A program made the position numbers and the translations under genes. Below, piece after piece: positions 37,316 through 45,600 of a stretch of 64,000 nt of DNA (within the stretch, counting starts at the first letter, position 1; every line of letters begins with the position of its first letter). Source of the stretch: Litorimonas haliclonae. GTDB lineage: Bacteria; Pseudomonadota; Alphaproteobacteria; Caulobacterales; Maricaulaceae. The notes under the pieces are model-generated. The model did not search any database, had not been told where the DNA came from, and was given only the letters and a program-made list of their open reading frames with translations. The stretch covers positions 310,001-374,000 of the forward strand of contig NZ_CBCSCO010000002.1 in assembly GCF_965138505.1 (NCBI RefSeq), written 5' to 3'.

Positions 37316-37508
37316 ATCCCCAATTCCATTAATTTAATTATTATTCTTTTAGGATAGAGAAGAAATCTTAAGACCGATTATATTTACCATAAAATTTGAG
37401 ACTAATTTATTTCAAATTTTATGTAGTTTGCTATAGGGCTGATATAGCTAGAAAATAGATTTAAGTCGGGTATGAAATTCTGCAAAAGACCTTATCAGAT
37501 ATTCAAGT

Positions 37509-38168
37509 TTATGAGATTTTTGGGTTCTTTAATGCTAAAATAGTTTTCACTTCGTCTGTAGGGTAAGACCAAAGATAATTGAAAAAATCACGTTCAATAT
37601 ATTGATTTGCCGTTGGAGGCGGACCGGGGTTGTGAGCCGTTACGCCATTATCAGTTACATCAAAAACCAATATGGAATGATCACCCGGAGTATCGAGTCC
37701 AATAAGTTGATTCTGATCTATATGACATATCGATAAGTATCCGTCGCTATGCAGTTGCTTTAAGTTTGAATAATCAGGCACAACTATGTTTAGCTTCACA
37801 TCAGATTCGAGTAAATTTTTAGTGTCTTTTACTGCACCCTCAACATCACTCTTTTCGTAATAGAGTTTAGTCAAATCTTCACCAAACGCTTCTGTCATGT
37901 ATTCTTTGGGGGAGGTGGCAAACCGCTCAAAATCCATTGGATCGTAAACAACGACATCCAACCCTAATTTTGAGAGCTCAAGGTAAGACTTCATCGGCCA
38001 CGTCATTTTTGACGGTTGAAAGCCGACCAGTTTCTCAACGCGCTCGCCACTCCATTTTTCTTCTGGTAGTAAGTGGGATACTGCTGACCGAACACATGCA
38101 GGCATACATCTAACGTTATCCGTACCATTTTCAAAAAAGGGTATTTTGTCGGATTTTAACCTTCCCAT
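37509..38168 (-). CDS. C39-like papain-fold cysteine protease of the ATP-grasp peptide operon
   Basis: 219 residues from the ATG at 38168, which overlaps the stop of the upstream gene; the frame opens to 38201 without reason. RCMPACVRSAVSHLL (Cys21, with Cys25) aligns with the ECGxAC motif of C39 peptidases. DHSILVFDV supplies His164 and TAHNPG supplies Asn180 at the usual Asp position. It has no membrane or ATPase part. Last gene of an operon with a tiny peptide and an ATP-grasp ligase, so it probably cleaves that peptide or a derivative. Confidence 0.75.
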   Translation of the reverse strand: MGRLKSDKIPFFENGTDNVRCMPACVRSAVSHLLPEEKWSGERVEKLVGFQPSKMTWPMKSYLELSKLGLDVVVYDPMDFERFATSPKEYMTEAFGEDLTKLYYEKSDVEGAVKDTKNLLESDVKLNIVVPDYSNLKQLHSDGYLSICHIDQNQLIGLDTPGDHSILVFDVTDNGVTAHNPGPPPTANQYIERDFFNYLWSYPTDEVKTILALKNPKIS

Positions 38169-39214
38169 TTTAATACAACTCCGTGACCAGGCATAAGCCA
38201 ATCGTTTATCCAGTAATTGACTTTTCCTTTTTTATTATCATCTTTAGCAATATTTTCGTTCCATAAACATTCTATTGTTCGCACATTTTTTATTTCCGAG
38301 GATAAAGCAGTGTAGTCTATCATAATATCCCGCACAAAGGCAGGGCGGTCAGGCGTCCAATAACAATATCCATCAGAAATAGTTTCAATGGAATTGAACT
38401 CAAAAATGACTCTATTTTTTTCTTTATCTTTTGAAAGCGCCACTTTCATTATCCGAAACTCTGAATAGTCGGCGCATTTTACACCAATATCGGAAAGATA
38501 ATTTTTGGATTGAGCTTCTGATAAAAGTGATACTTCAAAATCACTGACGACACCATCTCCAGACCTTAGATTAACGATGTCGGTTGCTGCCTTGTCGTCG
38601 TAAATACTGACTTGATTAGGCAACACATAAATTTTATCTATATCCAAGCTATAATTCGATACGGCTTGAATCGAATGGATGTTGTTTAATAAAACGATAA
38701 TAACTTCATCCCATGTAGTCGGGATTATACAATCTTCTCTTATCGACAATGCGTATTGACCTTGCGACACAGGTCTAAAGGACAACGTTACTCTGGATTC
38801 CCAAATAAGTCTGTCGGATGACAAAGTTCGATTGAAAATTTTGAGTAGTGAAGAGGCGCTTTCCTCACTACCACACCTCGAATTTAATGAAGAGCCTAGC
38901 ATTTTTGCGGCCAATTCAGCATCTAGAGTTGAAGAAATTACATGCTTCACTGTTGCGGCAGGGAGGCTGGATGCGATACTTTCAATCTTTTTCTCAAGAG
39001 CTTCAGTTCTCTTATTAACAAGTAGATCGACAATTATACCGAATACCGCCGACACGATAATTGCGGCGATAAGATTGTCGATAAATCCGGAACCTGTCTG
39101 TGATATTCTGTCCCAATCAGCGTAAATCAGTAAGAAAATTATTACAAGGGCACCGATGAATACCGCTAAACGTCTCCACATTCTTTTCAAGCTCCGTATC
39201 TGAAAATGCTTCAT
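38156..39214 (-). CDS. Membrane-anchored protein of the ATP-grasp peptide operon
   Basis: 352 residues. Two N-terminal helices (about 14-32 and 42-63), then a soluble region of about 290 residues without cysteine-rich or catalytic signatures I recognise. The start at 39214 overlaps the ATP-grasp gene by 98 bp; an ATG at 39181 reduces that to 65 bp. It is followed by the protease with an overlapping start. It may be the receptor, exporter substitute or target of the modified peptide. Confidence 0.65.
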   Translation of the reverse strand: MKHFQIRSLKRMWRRLAVFIGALVIIFLLIYADWDRISQTGSGFIDNLIAAIIVSAVFGIIVDLLVNKRTEALEKKIESIASSLPAATVKHVISSTLDAELAAKMLGSSLNSRCGSEESASSLLKIFNRTLSSDRLIWESRVTLSFRPVSQGQYALSIREDCIIPTTWDEVIIVLLNNIHSIQAVSNYSLDIDKIYVLPNQVSIYDDKAATDIVNLRSGDGVVSDFEVSLLSEAQSKNYLSDIGVKCADYSEFRIMKVALSKDKEKNRVIFEFNSIETISDGYCYWTPDRPAFVRDIMIDYTALSSEIKNVRTIECLWNENIAKDDNKKGKVNYWINDWLMPGHGVVLKWEG

Positions 39215-40115
39215 AAAAGCATTCGGTTACTTTATACGAAATTGAGGCATTAGAAATAGTGTCCCATGTACCATGCGGGTTAATATCTATTATTCCGTAC
39301 GTACCAGAATCTACGAGGACATCTACAGCCGCATAAAGCAATCCAACATCGTTCAAAAAACAACGAATTTGATCCGATAGCTTTTGATGTTCTTGCGTTA
39401 CTTCTAACGTATCAAGACACTCTTGTGAAAAACGTATGTCAATAATTTCGCCTACTTTCTCATATTCCGTGACTATGGTGCGGTGAGGAAAAGAGTAAAT
39501 CCTTAGTTCCTTAGCCGTTTTAATATAAGGTTGAATAATTATTGGGACTTCACTTAGTGTTTCATCTAAATCATCCTTCTCGACGACTGACGTTGGGATG
39601 AATTCTCCTGACGATACTTCATTATGATAGCCTGCCGATTTGATAATTAGCTTGTCACCAAAGGATTTCGGAATATTCTTGGCTGTATTTGTGCAAATCC
39701 AAGGCACAACTTCCAACCCATGAGCCACTGCCAAACGTAAGGATATCAGATTATTTGACATGGCTTTTGCACACTTCGGACAATTAAAGGTAGGCCCATT
39801 TGCTAAAATTTCAGATAAGTAGTCGTTTATTGGCTCCCATGATGCATGGATATAACTTTCATCTCTTGCAGTCGAATATAGACCACACCAAGACGAAGAA
39901 TAGTTTCTTGGGAAATACAAAATAAGGTCGAAGGAAGAGATTGTATGGGTGTTTATGGATATATCTTTTCGTAAGAAATGTGTCTTAATTTCATTTCGAT
40001 TACTTGATGTGTCAATCCAGCTGACCGCGCAGTCTAGTCGTTTACCTATCTTTTCAAAATATTGCTCACCTTTTAAGAAGGTTGGGCCGATGATCGCTAT
40101 TTTGTTAAGCATCAC
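39117..40115 (-). CDS. ATP-grasp peptide ligase, RimK/MvdD-like
   Basis: 332 residues starting GTG-ATG. ATP-grasp features: DKLIIKSAGYH (Lys155/Lys159), IIIQPYIKTAKELRIYSF (Gln195, Glu203, Arg205), AAVDVL (Asp266) and GIIDINPHGTW (Asp277, Asn279). The last resembles the NPxGQW block of graspetide synthetases. An unusual CPKC pair lies at 112-115 and more cysteines near the C-terminus (HRCPCNN), possibly a zinc site. It would form an amide or ester using ATP. It starts 15 bp after the stop of a 23-codon peptide gene, the likely substrate. Confidence 0.82.
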   Translation of the reverse strand: MMLNKIAIIGPTFLKGEQYFEKIGKRLDCAVSWIDTSSNRNEIKTHFLRKDISINTHTISSFDLILYFPRNYSSSWCGLYSTARDESYIHASWEPINDYLSEILANGPTFNCPKCAKAMSNNLISLRLAVAHGLEVVPWICTNTAKNIPKSFGDKLIIKSAGYHNEVSSGEFIPTSVVEKDDLDETLSEVPIIIQPYIKTAKELRIYSFPHRTIVTEYEKVGEIIDIRFSQECLDTLEVTQEHQKLSDQIRCFLNDVGLLYAAVDVLVDSGTYGIIDINPHGTWDTISNASISYKVTECFYEAFSDTELEKNVETFSGIHRCPCNNFLTDLR

Positions 40116-40129
40116 CGACCCACACTAGT

Positions 40130-40201
40130 TCAAGCTGTAGGGCCGCCTGAGCTGAACTTAGCTTTTGCTTCTACTTTTGTAGAAAGAATCAATCCACTCA
40201 T
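40130..40201 (-). CDS. 23-residue peptide, candidate RiPP precursor
   Basis: Too short for usual gene callers. The ATG at 40201 has an excellent site (GAGGAG seven bases upstream) and the frame stops with TGA at 40130. The peptide begins MSGLILSTKVEAKAK, is basic, and ends FSSGGPTA, with a Gly-Gly three residues from its C-terminus. It is directly upstream of the ATP-grasp ligase and in the same operon as a C39-like protease. C39 enzymes cut after Gly-Gly, so a ligated product could be released there. Coding status rests on site and context only. Confidence 0.6.
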   Translation of the reverse strand: MSGLILSTKVEAKAKFSSGGPTA

Positions 40202-40253
40202 AGTTCTTCTCCTCTTCGAATAGTGACCAAATTGACAACAACAGCCAATTCCT

Positions 40254-40283
40254 TATATGTGGGAACTAATTTCGGATTTTCAA
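40254..40283 (-). promoter_or_regulatory. Possible sigma-70 promoter of the peptide/ATP-grasp operon
   Basis: On the minus strand TTGAAA (40278-40283) is followed after 17-20 bp by ACATATAAG. It lies about 55 bp upstream of the peptide start and within the otherwise empty gap to the next gene. Confidence 0.35.
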
Positions 40284-40305
40284 GCTAATTTTTTATAATA
40301 ATGAA

Positions 40306-40776
40306 CTATTCTAAATCGAACGATATATTTCGATAACAGAATTTCAATGCTCTTTTTTCGCAGATTTTGCCGTTCCGAATTCTCAAGATTGTATAATGTT
40401 TTTTGGTCAATCCATCTCGCAAGGGCTTGGGCATGTGACGCATGATGTTAATTGTGCCAAGTCCCGTGCGTTCTTTTTCGGACTTGAGATGCTGACGCAT
40501 ACTTTCTGCGATCGAAATACGATCCGATTTTGATTTAATCTTGGTGTTGGGTTGATAGTCTTGGTACCGCTCCAGCACCCAATTTAAATGCACAGGAGAA
40601 GCCGTAGATATCTCGCCAGACATCCACCCCTCAATCATGCTGACCGTGATTCCTTCTGGTCGTTCTTTTCGTGTCCCGCGTAAAAGCTTTAATACGCCAA
40701 CCTTTGTGCGCTCCTTTTCAGATATGAGTTTGTCAAGTTGATTTCTTGTAAGCGCCACGCGCTTAGAATTATTCAT
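40306..40776 (-). CDS. Hypothetical protein with two internal repeats
   Basis: 156 residues, basic. Two halves repeat: LISEKERTKVGVLKLLRGTR (about 17-36) and LKSEKERTGLGTINIMRHMP (about 97-116), each followed by a similar stretch (ITVSMIEGWMSGEI and LTKKHYTILRIRNGKI). The halves resemble small helix-turn-helix units, so it may bind DNA as a tandem domain protein. Upstream of the peptide operon and downstream of Fic, same strand. No family named. Confidence 0.6.
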   Translation of the reverse strand: MNNSKRVALTRNQLDKLISEKERTKVGVLKLLRGTRKERPEGITVSMIEGWMSGEISTASPVHLNWVLERYQDYQPNTKIKSKSDRISIAESMRQHLKSEKERTGLGTINIMRHMPKPLRDGLTKKHYTILRIRNGKICEKRALKFCYRNISFDLE

Positions 40777-40839
40777 AATTTATTTTGTCATAACCGATGG
40801 TTAAAACTCAAAGATGCGTCGGATTTTTCTCCTTATATG

Positions 40840-41553
40840 TTATCGCCCACGATCTTTGTTATCACGGTCATTATTCTTTATCTGCTGGCGTAAATATTTT
40901 AACTTTTCTTCCTTTTTATCTTTGGACTTTGAAAGGATCCGTTCTGATATTGCACCTTCAATTACGGCACCCATTTCACGATGTGCGCCCATGACAGGCT
41001 GTTTATATGAATCGATTGAAGCTTCTATCCAGGAAGATTTTCTGAGTTTGTTATAATTCAGCGAGAAATCTGAGCGTTCTGCTAAATTTTGCAAGAATAA
41101 CCGTTGAATCCGTCCATTACCCTCAGGAAAAGGATGGATAAAATTCAGATCGGCTAGGTAAACAGAGGCGCGGTGTGCAAACTGTTTTTTATCCTTCGTT
41201 TTGAAGCCGTCAGTCGATTTGAGGTCGTGACTAAGTTCGCCGCATAAACGCTCCATAGAGGTTTTGACAAAAACACCTTTCTCAAAATGAATGCGTTTAT
41301 CGCCCTCGATATGTTTCGCCATATCCACATTTCGAAAGTCGCCCGCCCAGGGATAGACGCCTCCAAAAATTTGCCCGTGGAGCTTTTTGAACCCTTCTGG
41401 GCTAAATTTCATTTTGTTTGTTGGGGTTTCAAATGCCGCTTGTTCAGTTATGGCAGTCTCAATTTGAGCTAAGACCATAGAGTCTTTTATCCCAAAGTGA
41501 TTGATGAAAGTGTTTGTACCCGGATAGAAATACCGCTCGTTATATGACGTCAT
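40840..41553 (-). CDS. Fic family AMP-transferase toxin (VbhT-like)
   Basis: 237 residues. The complete catalytic motif HPFPEGNGRIQR (HxFxxGNGRxxR) is present with YPWAGDFRNVDM, typical of Fic enzymes of the VbhT/Bep type, which adenylylate target proteins. The tail is lysine-rich. Its start overlaps the stop of the small antitoxin gene (ATGA). Fic/antitoxin pairs of this kind are known on conjugative elements. Confidence 0.9.
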   Translation of the reverse strand: MTSYNERYFYPGTNTFINHFGIKDSMVLAQIETAITEQAAFETPTNKMKFSPEGFKKLHGQIFGGVYPWAGDFRNVDMAKHIEGDKRIHFEKGVFVKTSMERLCGELSHDLKSTDGFKTKDKKQFAHRASVYLADLNFIHPFPEGNGRIQRLFLQNLAERSDFSLNYNKLRKSSWIEASIDSYKQPVMGAHREMGAVIEGAISERILSKSKDKKEEKLKYLRQQIKNNDRDNKDRGR

Positions 41554-41783
41554 TCTGCAACTAGGCTGGAGCTTTCATCATAATCGTTTGGGATCAGACC
41601 CTTCTTCTGAAAATATTCAATCAGAAGTCTTATAGACTCGCCTTTGCGCAAATCGCGGTTTTGTAAGTCATCCAAGAAGGCGCGGTCATCTGGATGGGTA
41701 ATAAGGCCCTCGATGGCATTATTTGCAACCATATCTTTTGCTCGTTGGAGAGCTTGTTGTTTTTCGGCATTCGTCCGTTTCAT
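41550..41783 (-). CDS. VbhA-like antitoxin of the Fic pair
   Basis: 77 residues. The segment NNAIEGLITHPDDRAF followed by ESIRLLIEYFQKKG matches the layout of VbhA, where an S/TxxxEG helix pushes a Glu into the Fic active site. Here the first position of the motif is Asn instead of Ser/Thr, but the inhibitory Glu and Gly are present. Overlaps the fic gene by 4 bp. Confidence 0.8.
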   Translation of the reverse strand: MKRTNAEKQQALQRAKDMVANNAIEGLITHPDDRAFLDDLQNRDLRKGESIRLLIEYFQKKGLIPNDYDESSSLVAE

Positions 41784-41921
41784 AGAAATATTATATCATA
41801 TTTGAATGTGGTTTGGCGAATGGTTTATGCCATCGTTTCTCACCTGTTTCCTGCCGATTGCGTAGTAATTTAGCATAGTCTCAAGTCAGCCTATCCTTTC
41901 AATTTATGAAAGGACAAGAAA

Positions 41922-42602
41922 ATGAATTTGCCAAAAAATACTCAAATGTTTGGCTTTCCAAGAGGCGAAGCTAGAAACAAGGAGATAGACAATCGCAATA
42001 AGCTACTCGCGACCGCTTCATGGCAGATATTTCCTAAGCCCTTTAAAAAAGGCGACATCTGGCTTGGACGTGATGCGCAAGGAACGCCCATCGGCGTCAA
42101 TGATGATCGCCATGTCTTTACATCAGCCTCAAACCGTGGCGGTAAAGGCTCCGGTCTTATTATTCCAAATCTCTGTCTTTGGGAGGGAAGCACGGTCGTC
42201 ATTGACCCCAAAGGTGAGAACGCGGCAATAACTGCACGACACCGCGCCAAACGGCGCGGGCATAAAGTCGTTGCCATTGACCCCTATAATGAAGCCAAAT
42301 TGCCACAAGAGCTTTTAGGCTTCTTCAACCCGCTAGACCTCATCGACATCACATCTGATGAGGCGATTGATATTGCGGGCATGATTGCAGACGCGCTTAT
42401 CGTCAAAGCCAATGCCAAAGACGCGCATTGGGACGAAAGTGCACGGGATATAATTTCAGGGTTAATCCTCCATGTCTGCGATACCGAACCCCCTGAAACA
42501 AGCAATCTAGGGCGCGTGCACCAGCTTTTAATTAAGGGCGACCCAGACTTCCGGCACATCATGGAAATCACCGCTGAAGAAGAGGACGAGTCAGATGAAT
42601 AA
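41922..42602 (+). CDS. VirD4/TraG coupling protein, N-terminal half (Walker A)
   Basis: 226 residues. The Walker A region is SASNRGGKGSGLIIPNL, followed by VVIDPKGENAAITARHR and VAIDPYNE, typical of VirD4/TraG ATPases. There are no N-terminal membrane helices, unlike canonical VirD4. The frame ends with an acidic tail (EEEDESDE) and the second half starts inside it, 8 bp back. Together the halves make one complete ATPase domain of about 580 residues. Confidence 0.85.
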   Translation: MNLPKNTQMFGFPRGEARNKEIDNRNKLLATASWQIFPKPFKKGDIWLGRDAQGTPIGVNDDRHVFTSASNRGGKGSGLIIPNLCLWEGSTVVIDPKGENAAITARHRAKRRGHKVVAIDPYNEAKLPQELLGFFNPLDLIDITSDEAIDIAGMIADALIVKANAKDAHWDESARDIISGLILHVCDTEPPETSNLGRVHQLLIKGDPDFRHIMEITAEEEDESDE

Positions 42603-43680
42603 TTTCGATGCACTTTGGGCTCACATGGCATCATGTGAAACAGAAAACGAAAATGTGCGTGATGTCATTGCGGGCGCGGCTTACTCCATCATGGCGACAG
42701 GCCAAAATGAGAGAGGCGGAATATTAAGTACCGCAAGGCGCAACACGCGCTTTTTATCAACTCCTCGAATTCGAGACGCGCTCGCCAAAACCAACTTTGA
42801 TATAGACGCACTCAAAACCTCAAAAGGCGGCTTATCCATATATCTTTGTTTACCGGCGCGGATGTTTCCAACACATGCACGGTTCTTGCGCCTGATCATC
42901 AGTTTGCTTCTATTTCGCATGGGTGAGATCGGACTTGATAAACCAAAATTCGGCCACCCCGTTCTTTTTATCTTGGACGAGTTTGCCAGCCTTGGTCATA
43001 TGGACATGCTCGAGAAGGCAGCGGGTCTCATGGCAGGGTATGGGGTTAAGCTCTGGACAATCACCCAAGATTTAACGCAAATTAAACACAACTATAAAGA
43101 GAGCTGGGAAACTTTCGTCGCGAATGCAGGCGTTAGCATCTTTTTTGCCAATTATGATCTGACCACTCTTGATTGGCTCTCACGGCGTATGGGCGAAACA
43201 GAGATTATCCGAGAGACATCAGGACGTTCAAACTCTAAATCAAAAGGAGGGTCAAGGACAGAAGGAATCAGTCAAAGCGAAGGGCAAAGCCAATCCAGCA
43301 GTCAGTCTCAATCGGAATCTGATATGGCTCCGCTGTCTAAAGCGGCCACTATTCAGGGCGGGCAATCCATCATGGACGTGTTCTCGCGCCGCTTTAAAAG
43401 CCCGTTAGCGCATAGTCGATCAGCGTCGTGCACGAATGGTGGCTCGACGCAGAGCACGACATCAAATTCAGACACGACAAATTCATCTGAAAGCGAAACG
43501 GAATCACGCACAGAGCAAATCCTTAAAACCCGTCTTATGAATCCAGATGAGGTCGCGTCATTCTTTGATCGCGAGACGGGCATGTCAGTTGCCTTTATTG
43601 GGGGTGTTGGGCCATTTGCAATAAAGCGCACGCCTTACTTTGAAGACCCAATGTTTAAGGGGCTCTATAAAGATATATAA
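42595..43680 (+). CDS. VirD4/TraG coupling protein, C-terminal half (Walker B)
   Basis: 361 residues starting with ATG in the sequence ATGAATAA shared with the first half. Contains RGGILSTARRNTRFL, Walker B VLFILDEFASLG, WTITQDLTQIK and WLSRRMGETE. A Ser/Gln-rich low-complexity linker (about 205-310) interrupts the C-terminal region before RLMNPDEV and the end. It would recruit the relaxase-DNA complex to a type IV channel supplied by another element. Confidence 0.87.
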   Translation: MNNFDALWAHMASCETENENVRDVIAGAAYSIMATGQNERGGILSTARRNTRFLSTPRIRDALAKTNFDIDALKTSKGGLSIYLCLPARMFPTHARFLRLIISLLLFRMGEIGLDKPKFGHPVLFILDEFASLGHMDMLEKAAGLMAGYGVKLWTITQDLTQIKHNYKESWETFVANAGVSIFFANYDLTTLDWLSRRMGETEIIRETSGRSNSKSKGGSRTEGISQSEGQSQSSSQSQSESDMAPLSKAATIQGGQSIMDVFSRRFKSPLAHSRSASCTNGGSTQSTTSNSDTTNSSESETESRTEQILKTRLMNPDEVASFFDRETGMSVAFIGGVGPFAIKRTPYFEDPMFKGLYKDI

Positions 43681-43687
43681 GACGTTT

Positions 43688-43713
43688 CTAACGACCTTTT
43701 GAAAGGTCGTTAG
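43688..43713. terminator. Terminator hairpin between convergent genes
   Basis: Perfect inverted repeat CTAACGACCTTT-TG-AAAGGTCGTTAG. It starts 8 bp after the coupling-protein stop and overlaps the last codons of the convergent minus-strand gene. A T-rich stretch follows on the plus strand (TCTTTG). Confidence 0.7.
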
Positions 43714-44047
43714 TCTTTGTGGGATTAAAATCTTTTGAGGCGGTGCGGTTTATCTTCACCGCCTTTTTTGCTTTTTGTAATCGCGCTAAATGCGCGTTCC
43801 AATTTACCCCGTGCTCACCCATGCCTTTGGGTTGAAGCTTGGGTTCAGGGCGCAATGACGCTTGAGGGGTAATTGCAGCATTGGCCCGTTTAGCTTTACT
43901 CTGCATAGCCTTTGAAACACCTTTCCGAAAATCAGGACGAGCCGACTGAGGTGATTTAGCTTGCTTTGGGGCAGCGCGTTTTGCGTTTGGCTTTTTATCG
44001 AGCGTGTTGGCGTAAGTGATTGGAGGTCGTGATTTGCGAGAGGACAT
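43688..44047 (-). CDS. Basic hypothetical protein
   Basis: 119 residues from the ATG at 44047 with GGAAG upstream; an ATG at 44059 is the alternative. Very rich in Lys/Ala/Pro (SSRKSRPPITYANTLDKKPNAKRAAPK), probably disordered and nucleic-acid binding. The conserved-looking C-terminal part has GEHGVNWNAHLARLQKAK. Element-borne; function unknown. Confidence 0.5.
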   Translation of the reverse strand: MSSRKSRPPITYANTLDKKPNAKRAAPKQAKSPQSARPDFRKGVSKAMQSKAKRANAAITPQASLRPEPKLQPKGMGEHGVNWNAHLARLQKAKKAVKINRTASKDFNPTKTNDLSKGR

Positions 44048-44060
44048 TTTAGCTTCCATT

Positions 44061-44094
44061 AAACAAAAGACCCCGCAACTGGTAGGTCGCGGGG
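44061..44094 (-). terminator. Terminator downstream of the coiled-coil membrane protein
   Basis: On the minus strand CCCCGC...GCGGGG (44071-44094, 12-nt loop) followed by TCTTTTGTTT. It separates two minus-strand genes. Confidence 0.75.
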
Positions 44095-44119
44095 CAAGAG
44101 AAAGAATTAATCTTTTAGT

Positions 44120-44872
44120 TTAGTTTCCGTTTGGCATGAGGCGAGAGCGCAGTTGAGCCGGGTCTTGAATGCCTTGCAGATAATCGCGCGACACTTCCCC
44201 AGAGCGATAACGGCTGATATCGACTAAATCATTTGCGATTTTTTGCCGTCCCTCTTGGGCAAGACGGCATGCCTCTGGTGAAGAAAGAGCACAGCCAACA
44301 TCACCAAGCATCGTCATGAGGTTCCACCCGCCATGCGTTTTTGTCATGGCTTCCTGTTTCACATTCATAAGCGAGGCTTCCATTTGGTAAGCGACCTGCT
44401 GGATCATATTTGTGCGCTGATAAAGCATGTCATAAGCTTTGAGCGAGTCTTGGAGATTGGCCTGCACGATGGCGATATTTCTTTGAAACTCAAATTCAAT
44501 GTCTTTTAGACCTTTTTGATATCGAAGCTCTACATCTTTCAAATCTGTTTGAAACAGGATTTCAGCATTGCGCTGCCCTTCGGCTCTGGCTTCCTCAATC
44601 ATGAGTTCAGCTTCAGCTTTTGGGATGACCGTTTCACGGATCATGATTTTTTCAAAGTTTGAAGCGGCAAGCGCTCCGATACTGGATGGGTGATAATCTT
44701 GCGGAGCTGCGACTTCGGCGAGTAAGACTCCTGCTGTAATGACAGCGCTTGAAACGGACGCCGTGGCAATGACGCGAAGCCAGAGTGCAGGCTTTGCTCT
44801 TTGGCTTGAGACCGCAAGTTGAGGGTCACGCGCTGTAGATTGTAGAGGTGGGGTTTGGGATTGTTGTGTCAT
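44120..44872 (-). CDS. Membrane protein with coiled coil, possibly conjugation-linked
   Basis: 250 residues from the ATG at 44872 (GGAG upstream). One membrane helix near residues 28-50, then a long coiled coil (about 75-155, repeating LKDVELRYQKGLKDIEFEFQRN) and a C-terminal domain with a Cys pair (GDVGCALSSPEACRL). The topology suggests a periplasmic or inner-membrane scaffold. It lies in the same block as the coupling protein but on the other strand. No family recognised. Confidence 0.55.
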   Translation of the reverse strand: MTQQSQTPPLQSTARDPQLAVSSQRAKPALWLRVIATASVSSAVITAGVLLAEVAAPQDYHPSSIGALAASNFEKIMIRETVIPKAEAELMIEEARAEGQRNAEILFQTDLKDVELRYQKGLKDIEFEFQRNIAIVQANLQDSLKAYDMLYQRTNMIQQVAYQMEASLMNVKQEAMTKTHGGWNLMTMLGDVGCALSSPEACRLAQEGRQKIANDLVDISRYRSGEVSRDYLQGIQDPAQLRSRLMPNGN

Positions 44873-44962
44873 GTCCAAGTCTCCTTTTGTTGAGGACGCT
44901 TAGATAGTGATTGAAAGCGGCAGACCGCTTCCAATCCTTATGTAAGTAATCAGTGCGCAAAC

Positions 44963-45292
44963 TTATGTTTGTTCATCTGCATTTGTTCTGCGCTGATATT
45001 CGACAATCGCTAGATAGGCGATAATCGGATAAAGTTTTGCAAGGGTAGTACGCCGCCCAGACACAAAGTTTTGAAGGTCGCGAGCTGTGACACCACCTCC
45101 GTAGATCAGTTTCCCGTCTTCCATCAAAACTCGGCCACGGTAAATGCTAAGTTTTCTCGCTATGAAAAACTGCAATTTATACATGCCAACATCAAGCTCT
45201 GCTTTTCTTCGTAGTAAAGCATCGCGGGCTTGCTCCCGCTGCTCAATCGTTATTTCGTAATCAATCAAAGAAATAATTATTTTATCAGGCAT
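44963..45292 (-). CDS. Hypothetical protein under a palindromic operator
   Basis: 109 residues from the ATG at 45292, whose GGAG site lies inside the palindrome TTCTCCAAATTGGAGAA. The region ITIEQREQARDALLRRKAELDVG is helical and YGGGVTARDLQNFVSGRRTTLAKLY looks like a helix-turn-helix that may bind DNA. An autoregulated element control protein is plausible but unproven. Confidence 0.55.
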   Translation of the reverse strand: MPDKIIISLIDYEITIEQREQARDALLRRKAELDVGMYKLQFFIARKLSIYRGRVLMEDGKLIYGGGVTARDLQNFVSGRRTTLAKLYPIIAYLAIVEYQRRTNADEQT

Positions 45293-45296
45293 TTTT

Positions 45297-45350
45297 TTCT
45301 CCAAATTGGAGAACATCGATGTTCAGTTACATCGGTTAGCTAATCCGATG
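45297..45350. promoter_or_regulatory. Three nested palindromes upstream of the 109-residue gene
   Basis: TTCTCCAA-A-TTGGAGAA (45297-45313), AACATCGATGTT (45312-45323) and CATCGGTTAGCTAATCCGATG (45330-45350, near perfect) lie end to end. They look like operator sites; an origin of transfer or replication is an alternative. The remaining sequence to 45600 is AT-rich and without a gene. Confidence 0.55.
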
Positions 45351-45600
45351 ACATCCCGCAAAATGCGTTATGCCAGACAAAATTCACTGATGAGGGCAAG
45401 GTGGGTAAAGGTTGGAAAATAAAAAATGTATAAAATACATATAAATAGAGGGTGTGCAGAGGTGGTTTCTTACAATGATTGGTTTGAACGGTAGACCTCA
45501 ATAACTTTACCACGAACGTAAAAAATTTGTAATTATGTCCAATAATGTGATATTATAACTTTTTTAATTAAAAAGACGCGTAGCGCACATCGAGGACAGA

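Noticed and set aside
37509..40115. Assigning the ATP-grasp/C39-like operon to the microcin locus
   Set aside because: It is 4 kb away on the other strand, past ardA and the resolvase, and has its own small peptide and promoter-like sequence.
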